DNA of 19,082 nucleotides. Source: Rickettsiales bacterium (GTDB lineage: Bacteria; Pseudomonadota; Alphaproteobacteria; Rickettsiales; UBA1997). The DNA lies in the NCBI GenBank assembly GCA_947455845.1, contig CANGQE010000004.1, positions 1-19,082 on the forward strand, in the 5' to 3' direction. The notes under the pieces were generated by a model. That model had not been told where the DNA came from and made no database searches. It worked only from the letters and a program-made list of their open reading frames with translations. The position numbers and the translations under genes are program-made. Positions 13,893-19,082 of this stretch are shown here, piece after piece (the first letter of the stretch is position 1; every line of letters starts with the position of its first letter).

Positions 13893-15175
13893 GCAACGCC
13901 TCTCCTGCCACAAAAAAACTAGCCGTCTATTTAAACAAAATTTTCACCGGAATTTTTGAACAAAATTTAAATGGCGGAACCCTCTCTTTTACTTACGATC
14001 CATCTTACCTAAAATCAAAAAATGCCGCTCCACTTTCAATCTCACTACCGCTAAAATCTGAGCCATTTAGCAACAATATTGTAAAGGCTTTTTTCTCGGG
14101 ACTTTTGCCTGATGATGAGCAATTAAAATTACTCGCAGAACAATTAAAATTATCAGAAAGAAGCCCCTTTGCCTTGCTGTTTGAAGTAGGCCGTGATTGC
14201 GCCGGAGCGATTGAAATTTTACCACCGAAAGAAAAACTTCCCACCTATTTAGAAGGCTCAACTAAAGCATTAAGCGCAGATCAACTTTACGAAATTCTTA
14301 AAAAAGACAATACCAGCTCACTGCTTGTCGGCAATAAAAAAACTCGACTTTCTTTAGCGGGAGCTCAACGAAAATTTGCTGTTTTTTTTGATGAATCGCC
14401 CGACTCCTTGCCTGAATTAGTCGTAGAAAAACCCAGCACTCACATTCTAAAACCACTAATGCCACACCATGCAGACAGTGTTCATAACGAGTTTTTCTGC
14501 ATGAAGTTAGCCAAGGAAATCAACCTTGATGTCGCTGAAGTTTTTTTTAAACGAATTAAAGATCGACCGTATTTATTAGTTCGACGGTATGATCGCACCA
14601 AAAACAATAAAGGCACTGTTACGCGCATTCATCAAGAGGATTTTTGTCAAGCACTTGGTTTGCGTCCAGAGCAAAAATATCAAGGCCCCGATGGCGGCCC
14701 CGGAATCGAAACATGCAAAGAATTAATTACTAAACACAGCTCTCGCCCAGTCTTTGATCGATATCGCTTTCTTCGCATAATTATCTTTAATTACCTAATC
14801 GGAAATTCCGACGCTCACGGCAAAAATTTTTCATTTTTATATGAAGCTGACAGCATAAGACTTGCCCCATTCTACGACCTCATTTCAACAACTCTTTACG
14901 AGCAATATGATCGAAAAATGGCAATGAAAATCGGTAAATCATATGATCCTGAACGCACTCTCCTAGTGCATTGGCACGATATTGTCGCCGATACCAACAC
15001 AGCTAGGACTCATTTGAATAAAGAACTGAAATCCTTCGCCACAAAATTACCAAAAGCCGCGGAAAATTTGAAACAACAATTAGCCAAACAAGGAATCCAG
15101 TCGGAAGTTTTTGATGTTATTATTAAACTCATCCATAAACGCACGGCACGGATTCTGGGATATTTTAAAGATTAA
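13889..15175 (+). CDS. hipA: HipA-family serine/threonine kinase toxin
   Basis: 428 aa. HipA kinases phosphorylate a target such as glutamyl-tRNA synthetase and cause growth arrest and persistence. The N-subdomain (about 10-115) contains the GTLSFTYDPSYL and PLSISLPL motifs and FFSGLLPD. The kinase part has the P-loop/autophosphorylation region RLSLAGAQRKFAV (S155, equivalent to E. coli Ser150), the ATP-binding VVEKPSTHILKP, the catalytic loop GNSDAHGKNFSFL (D308), and the metal-binding APFYDLIST (D330). All key residues are present, so it is probably active. It is coupled to hipB by a 4-bp overlap and followed after 12 bp by a secreted-protein gene. The actual phosphorylation target cannot be read from sequence. 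Confidence 0.93.
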   Translation: MSNASPATKKLAVYLNKIFTGIFEQNLNGGTLSFTYDPSYLKSKNAAPLSISLPLKSEPFSNNIVKAFFSGLLPDDEQLKLLAEQLKLSERSPFALLFEVGRDCAGAIEILPPKEKLPTYLEGSTKALSADQLYEILKKDNTSSLLVGNKKTRLSLAGAQRKFAVFFDESPDSLPELVVEKPSTHILKPLMPHHADSVHNEFFCMKLAKEINLDVAEVFFKRIKDRPYLLVRRYDRTKNNKGTVTRIHQEDFCQALGLRPEQKYQGPDGGPGIETCKELITKHSSRPVFDRYRFLRIIIFNYLIGNSDAHGKNFSFLYEADSIRLAPFYDLISTTLYEQYDRKMAMKIGKSYDPERTLLVHWHDIVADTNTARTHLNKELKSFATKLPKAAENLKQQLAKQGIQSEVFDVIIKLIHKRTARILGYFKD

Positions 15176-15176
15176 T

Positions 15177-15182
15177 AGGAGG
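15177..15182 (+). promoter_or_regulatory. Perfect Shine-Dalgarno sequence for a TTG start
   Basis: AGGAGG at 15177-15182, five bases before TTG at 15188 and two bases beyond the hipA stop. It decides the non-ATG start of the following gene. Nearly all other first genes in this window lack such a site. Confidence 0.8.
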
Positions 15183-15187
15183 CCACC

Positions 15188-15742
15188 TTGAAAAACCACA
15201 AAAACAACAAACAAAAATTATCCATCTTTCTCGCCTTATTTTCCTTCATTGGCTTTCAACAAAGCTCTTTTGCTAACGACTCATACAATCTAGTAATTTG
15301 CCCTTCTCAAACCATTGCCATTTACGACTCTAGCGGACTTAAAAAATATAATTGCAAACAAAGCGCTTCTCTAACTTGGAAAGAACTCGTAGCCCAAAAC
15401 CCTGAAATCACCAATGCTCGTTTAAGCAATTTAAAATCAGGCTCTTTAAATGTAGGACCGGTTGGCGCACCCCTTGGAAATTTCGCAATTGAAATTGGCG
15501 CCGAAATCCAAATGGGCATCAATGAATGCGACGCCAAAGGCATGACTGTTAAGCTTTTCAAAGCCCGCAAGAATGATGTTGTTTTTGTAATGCCGGCGAT
15601 TGTAAAAGAAAAAGACGTTCCGAAAATGTGCCGCAAAGATTTTAAACCCGTTTTCAAAAGAGCCTTCCTGACAGTAAGCGGACCGGAAGAAATAAAGGCG
15701 GTGATAATTCAGAATCTTATTGTGGATCCACGTCAACCCTAA
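15188..15742 (+). CDS. Secreted protein of unknown function, third gene of the hipBA transcript
   Basis: 184 aa, starting at TTG behind a perfect AGGAGG. No in-frame ATG occurs early enough to keep the signal peptide: a basic N-terminus (KNHKNNKQK), hydrophobic core LSIFLALFSFIGF and likely cleavage after SSFA near residue 29. The mature protein has four cysteines, in LVICPSQ, KYNCKQS, NECDAKG and KMCRKDF, which could make two disulfides in the periplasm. The middle has GSLNVGPVGAPLGNFAIEIGAEIQMG, and strands such as DVVFVMPAIV follow. I do not recognise the family. It begins 12 bp after hipA with no terminator between, so it is probably co-transcribed. Its last 26 bp overlap the end of priA on the opposite strand. 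Confidence 0.75.
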   Translation: MKNHKNNKQKLSIFLALFSFIGFQQSSFANDSYNLVICPSQTIAIYDSSGLKKYNCKQSASLTWKELVAQNPEITNARLSNLKSGSLNVGPVGAPLGNFAIEIGAEIQMGINECDAKGMTVKLFKARKNDVVFVMPAIVKEKDVPKMCRKDFKPVFKRAFLTVSGPEEIKAVIIQNLIVDPRQP

Positions 15743-17744
15743 CGCGCACTGACTTAGGTATTTCTAGGCTCTTCATTACATCGGCGATTAGTTTTTGCAG
15801 GTTTACTTTTCTTTGGGTTTTTAGATTTACCGAAAAGTGGTGGCGGTTTTTTAAGCGCTGGAGTGCGGCTGGCGCAGGGCCGTAAAGCTCGATCTTTTCG
15901 TCACTAGGAAAATATTGAATTAATTTTTTGGCAAAATTTTTAGCATCGCTTTCGGTAAAAGAGCTGATTTCAAATTTGGCTAACCTTGCAAATGGTGGCA
16001 GATCAAGGGCTTCTCGGTTTTTAATTTCAAATTGGTAGAATGATTTTTTGTCGCCTTTGATAATTTGTTCAAAAATAAAATTTTGCGGATTGTAAGTTTG
16101 AATGATGATTTTGCCTTGAATTTCTCGCCTGCCGGCACGACCGATTACTTGGGTTAAAACTTGGTAGGTTTTTTCTAAAGCGCGCAATTCCGATGAATAA
16201 AGCGATGAGTCGGCATCAATAATTCCAACCAAAGTCAGATCAGGGAAATCATGGCCTTTGGCAATCATTTGCGTACCGATGATGATGTCGATTTCGTGAT
16301 TTAGAATTTTCTTTACCAACTTATCCACCTCATCAAAACCGGCCACATTGTCACTGGTAACTAAAGCAACTCTGGCATCGGGAAAAATATTTCTGACTTC
16401 TTCTTCAACTTTTTCCACACCGGCCCCAACGGCGATTAAACTATCTTTCTCACCACAAAATTTACAAAGATGATGTGTTTTTTCATGATGCCCACAATGG
16501 TGGCAAACCAACTTTTGTTTAGACTTGTGAAGCACCAAATGAAAGTCGCAATCTGCGCAATCATATTTTTTACCACAGGCCTTACACATTGTGACGGGCG
16601 CGTATCCACGGCGATTCAAAAAAAGTAGAGCTTGTTTATTTTCGGATAGATTCTTGGCAATTTCTTGGCGCAATTTTTGCGACAGAAATTCATTGGTTCG
16701 CAGTTTTTCCTGACGCAAATCAATCAGTTCAATTGAATTATTTTTCTGCCCAAATTTTTGTTCTAAAATAAAGTGGCGATATTTGCCCAGATTGGCGTTG
16801 GAGTAAGTTTCGACCGCCGGAGTCGCCGAAGATAAAATAACCGGAAAATTCTCCAATTTACCCTTCAAAATCGCCATGTCGCGGGCGTGAAAATTGAAGA
16901 CATCTTCTTGCTTGAAAGATGAATCATGCTCTTCGTCGACTACGATTAATTGTAAATTTTTGAAGGGCAGGAGCAGGGCGGAACGAGCACCGATTAAGAC
17001 TCTAACTGAGCCTTCGGTAACGCCGTAAAAAATTTCTCTCTTTTCTTTTTTAGAGATTTTGGAATGCCAAAGAGCCGGCGGAAAGCCGAATTGCTCTTCG
17101 AAGCGCAAGAGTAGTTGGCTGGTGAGAGCGATTTCTGGGAGGAGGATGAGAATTTGGGAGTTACTAGATCCTGAAACAAGTTCAGGATGACGATTACTCT
17201 CGATCCCCCCCACACTGTCATCCTGAACTTGTTTCAGGATCTCCGCGATTAACGCAAAATAAATTTCAGTTTTGCCCGATCCCGTCACGCCGTCAATCAG
17301 GCTTACGCTTGGCATTACACTCAACAACTCATCAAAAATTTCTTGCTGTCTCGGCAAAAGTTTTTTCAAAAAAAACTTGGTTTCATCCACTTCCTGTTTT
17401 TTAGATCCTGAGATTTTTTTAACCTTATCCGAATTTAAAATACCGATAAATGCCCGCAGCACTAAGCCACGACTGGCAAGATTGTAGCTTGCGATAACTT
17501 CAATAAATTTTAGCTGATTCTCGCTCAACTTAAAGCGCGAATTTTTTTCTAAAATCGGCTTAACTTTTTCTTCCGAAAAATTTTGTGGCGCTTCTAAACC
17601 AACACCAACAACCACTCCCCAAATCTCTTTACGGCCAAATTCAACACGCACCACATCGCCGCACTCGATTGGCTCTTCAGTTTTGTAACTGAAAGGCTCA
17701 TCAAGCGCCAAGGGCAATAAAACTTGGACGAAGATTTTTGACAT
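15717..17744 (-). CDS. priA: Primosomal protein N' (replication restart helicase PriA)
   Basis: Recognises stalled forks, unwinds DNA 3' to 5' and loads the replisome. 675 aa from the ATG at 17744; an in-frame upstream start at 17786 adds 14 residues unlike PriA, whereas MSKIFVQVLLPLALDEPFSY is a typical N-terminus. Walker A is GVTGSGKTE (152-160), followed by motif Ia LLPEIALTSQ, motif II DEEHDSSFKQ, motif III SSATPAVET, and motifs V/VI in GTQMIAKGHDF and QVIGRAGR. The zinc-binding region carries eight Cys (CKACGKKYDCADC, then CHHC and CKFCG). Between Walker A and motif Ia about 25 residues (QVQDDSVGGIESNRHPELVS and neighbours) are encoded by a palindromic repeat at 17166-17242. The frame is kept open, so the protein is probably functional. 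Its 3' end overlaps the convergent secreted-protein gene. Confidence 0.95.
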   Translation of the reverse strand: MSKIFVQVLLPLALDEPFSYKTEEPIECGDVVRVEFGRKEIWGVVVGVGLEAPQNFSEEKVKPILEKNSRFKLSENQLKFIEVIASYNLASRGLVLRAFIGILNSDKVKKISGSKKQEVDETKFFLKKLLPRQQEIFDELLSVMPSVSLIDGVTGSGKTEIYFALIAEILKQVQDDSVGGIESNRHPELVSGSSNSQILILLPEIALTSQLLLRFEEQFGFPPALWHSKISKKEKREIFYGVTEGSVRVLIGARSALLLPFKNLQLIVVDEEHDSSFKQEDVFNFHARDMAILKGKLENFPVILSSATPAVETYSNANLGKYRHFILEQKFGQKNNSIELIDLRQEKLRTNEFLSQKLRQEIAKNLSENKQALLFLNRRGYAPVTMCKACGKKYDCADCDFHLVLHKSKQKLVCHHCGHHEKTHHLCKFCGEKDSLIAVGAGVEKVEEEVRNIFPDARVALVTSDNVAGFDEVDKLVKKILNHEIDIIIGTQMIAKGHDFPDLTLVGIIDADSSLYSSELRALEKTYQVLTQVIGRAGRREIQGKIIIQTYNPQNFIFEQIIKGDKKSFYQFEIKNREALDLPPFARLAKFEISSFTESDAKNFAKKLIQYFPSDEKIELYGPAPAALQRLKNRHHFSVNLKTQRKVNLQKLIADVMKSLEIPKSVRVRVDVDPQ
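17166..17242. repeat. Palindromic element inserted in frame within priA
   Basis: Perfect 26-bp inverted arms (17166-17191 and 17217-17242) beginning AGATCCTGAAACAAG flank a 25-nt centre. Each arm is itself a small palindrome, ATCCTGAA-ACAAG-TTCAGGAT. The minus-strand translation includes LKQVQDDSV and RHPELVSGSS, signatures well known from translated copies of this repeat in alphaproteobacterial genomes. It belongs to the same core family as the element at 6394-6444. The priA frame crosses it without a stop. Confidence 0.93.
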
Positions 17745-17750
17745 GATTTG

Positions 17751-17778
17751 TTGATAAAAGAGATGCTGTGGATAAATT
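17751..17778 (+). promoter_or_regulatory. Possible promoter of the transaldolase gene
   Basis: TTGATA (17751-17756), a 16-bp spacer and TAAATT (17773-17778) lie in the 96-bp divergent spacer between priA and the transaldolase gene. Both boxes match only partly. Confidence 0.3.
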
Positions 17779-17840
17779 TTGTGCAACTACTTCAAAGTGA
17801 TTCTCTTCCTTCCAAACTATCAACTCAAATTTTTCTTCAA

Positions 17841-18494
17841 ATGAAATTCTTCATCGACTCTGCCGAAATTGCCGAAATTAAAGAAATTGCCGCTTACGGA
17901 CTTCTTGATGGCGTTACAACTAACCCAAGTCTAATCGCTAAATCAGGTAGAGATTTTAAAGAAGTTATTGCCGAAATTTGCAAAATAGTTTCAGGACCAG
18001 TCAGCGCTGAAGTAGCTGCAACCGATTATGAAAACATGGTTCGCGAAGGTGAAATTTTAAGCAAAATCGCCAAAAATGTTTGCATCAAATTACCAATGAC
18101 ACTCGACGGACTTAAAGCCTGCAAATATTTTTCTGACAAAGGAATTCAAACTAACGTCACTCTTTGCTTTTCTGCAGCCCAAGCAATTCTAGCCGCCAAA
18201 GCCGGCGCAACTTTTGTTTCTCCATTCGTCGGCAGACTTGACGATATTGGTCAAGATGGCCTAGCCTTAATCGAAGAAATCTGCGCCATTTACGCCAATT
18301 ATCCCGACTTCAACACACAAGTTTTAGTTGCCTCCATTCGTAACCCAATTCACATCACTCAATCAGCCAAAATGGGCGCACATGTGGCCACCATTCCCGG
18401 AAAAGTTTTAAAACAATTAATTTCTCACCCACTTACTAGCCAAGGCTTAGAAACTTTTGTAAAAGACTGGGCCTCGACCGGACAGAAAATTTAG
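17841..18494 (+). CDS. tal: Transaldolase (small, FSA/TalC-like subfamily)
   Basis: 217 aa from the ATG at 17841, where MKFFIDSAEIAEIKE is the canonical start of the family; an upstream in-frame TTG at 17748 would add 31 non-conserved residues. Transfers dihydroxyacetone units between sugar phosphates in the non-oxidative pentose-phosphate pathway. Visible motifs: DGVTTNPSLIAKSG (23-36), SAEVAATD (55-62), the Schiff-base lysine K83 in CIKLPMT, TNVTLCFSAAQA (104-115), SPFVGRLDD (127-135) and VLVASIRNPIHI. Glu57 and Phe129 stand where true fructose-6-phosphate aldolases have Gln and Tyr, which favours transaldolase. Divergent from priA, and followed by a gene 28 bp downstream on the same strand. 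Confidence 0.92.
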   Translation: MKFFIDSAEIAEIKEIAAYGLLDGVTTNPSLIAKSGRDFKEVIAEICKIVSGPVSAEVAATDYENMVREGEILSKIAKNVCIKLPMTLDGLKACKYFSDKGIQTNVTLCFSAAQAILAAKAGATFVSPFVGRLDDIGQDGLALIEEICAIYANYPDFNTQVLVASIRNPIHITQSAKMGAHVATIPGKVLKQLISHPLTSQGLETFVKDWASTGQKI

Positions 18495-18522
18495 GACGCC
18501 TCTAAAAATTATTTCACCACAA

Positions 18523-19082
18523 ATGACTACAACCCAAGAACTTTTACATACTCTACTCGAACTAGAAGAAAGTGAATTTCTTGAATTTAAAAGGTCCGAT
18601 AAGTTGGAATTTGGCGAGTATCTCAGCGCTATTTCCAACGGAGCTTGCTTAAGAAATGAAGATTTTGGCTACTTAATTTTTGGGGTTAACGACAAAACTA
18701 GAAAAATCGAAGGCACCACTGTTAAAAGAAGTGATCTAGAAAGAGCCGCGATTAGAAGCTCCCTTAATCCCAAAATTGATTACTCGATTCACGTTTTTGA
18801 ATTTGAAACTAAGCCAATAATTTTGGTAAAAATTGCGGCCGCAAAAGGTGAGCCAACCTTTTATAAAGGACGTAGTTATGCCCGAATTGGTGAAGATAAA
18901 ACCAGACTGCAGAACTTAACGACTGCGCAAATTCAAAGGATTTACAACTCAAGAACCGATTGGTCAGAACTGATTGTTGAATCTGCAACGATTGGTGATC
19001 TTGATGAAGATGCCTTAAAAAAAGCCCGAGAAAAATTTAAAGAAAAAGCCGAGAATAAAAAATACTTGTCCGAAGTTGATAA
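18523..19082 (+). CDS. AlbA_2/Schlafen-like (divergent AAA-4) domain protein, partial
   Basis: The frame opens at ATG 18523, 28 bp after the transaldolase stop, and runs off the right edge (186 codons visible). The first ~130 residues match the Schlafen AlbA_2 pattern found in ATP-binding/RecG-like regulators: ESEFLEFKRSDK, then GEYLSAISNGACLRNEDFGYLIFGVNDKTRKIEGT, the PKIDYSIHVFEFETKPIILVKI strand block, and KGEPTFYKGRSYARIGEDKTRL. The usual continuation is a helical linker and a GHKL-like or winged-helix C-terminal region; the start of a Lys/Glu-rich helix is seen at the end. Such proteins are thought to bind nucleic acid and act in regulation or stress, and some occur in mobile regions or defence loci. 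Function here cannot be fixed. Confidence 0.8.
   Translation, partial: MTTTQELLHTLLELEESEFLEFKRSDKLEFGEYLSAISNGACLRNEDFGYLIFGVNDKTRKIEGTTVKRSDLERAAIRSSLNPKIDYSIHVFEFETKPIILVKIAAAKGEPTFYKGRSYARIGEDKTRLQNLTTAQIQRIYNSRTDWSELIVESATIGDLDEDALKKAREKFKEKAENKKYLSEVD

Noticed and set aside
13677..15742. A phage or integrative element carrying hipBA
   Set aside because: No integrase, attachment-site repeats or shift in base composition was seen around the locus.
17748..17840. N-terminal extension of the transaldolase from TTG, and likewise of priA from 17786
   Set aside because: The extra residues are unlike either family; the internal ATG codons give canonical N-termini.

Overview
The window is AT-rich bacterial chromosome with closely packed genes on both strands. 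Protein content points to an alphaproteobacterium, possibly Rickettsiales-like or another deep-branching host-associated or predatory lineage. Evidence: a family-4-type uracil-DNA glycosylase with the WRPPGNR variant, an alpha-type Fur lacking the usual CxxC motifs, CcmD/CcmE, a KHQSxWET-type PlsC, a type II (APH-fold) homoserine kinase, and palindromic repeats with the ATCCTGAA-ACAAG-TTCAGGAT core. I cannot name the genus. Most first genes of transcripts have no visible Shine-Dalgarno sequence.

Layout. 1-4805 (minus): a likely operon prfB (with the programmed +1 frameshift) - nrdR - udg - a hydrolase-like protein of unknown function - a membrane sensor with a Cache-like region that runs off the left edge. 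4903-6327 (plus): lpdA, divergent from prfB across a heptamer-repeat spacer. 6328-7123: a palindromic element, a promoter, a secreted Ala/Lys/Pro-rich protein and its terminator. 7245-8061 (plus): tRNA-Thr(UGU) and plsC. 8066-8200: a MITE-like 135-bp inverted-repeat element that supplies the last codons of ccmE. 8172-8810 (minus): ccmD-ccmE. 8885-8960: tRNA-Phe. 8972-11887 (minus): an overlapping operon fur - zinc metallopeptidase-like gene - thrB - pgeF. 12090-13577 (plus): guaB. 13584-15742 (plus): a nested-palindrome operator-like site, then hipB - hipA - a secreted protein that starts at TTG behind a perfect AGGAGG. 15717-17744 (minus): priA with a palindromic element inserted in frame. 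17841-18494 (plus): a transaldolase. 18523-end (plus): an AlbA_2/Schlafen-like protein, partial.

Most genes are housekeeping: translation termination, dNTP-synthesis control, base-excision repair, replication restart, 2-oxoacid oxidation, GMP synthesis, phospholipid synthesis, cytochrome c maturation, cell-wall editing and the pentose-phosphate pathway. The accessory content is the hipBA-type toxin-antitoxin unit with its extra secreted-protein gene, the unidentified sensor/hydrolase pair, the Ala/Lys/Pro-rich exported protein, and at least three kinds of repeat element: heptamer-repeat hairpins, ACAAG-loop palindromes and a terminal-inverted-repeat element. Two of these elements contribute codons to essential-type genes (priA and ccmE), which is the most unusual feature of the window. 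I found no single clear-cut new defence or mobile system.
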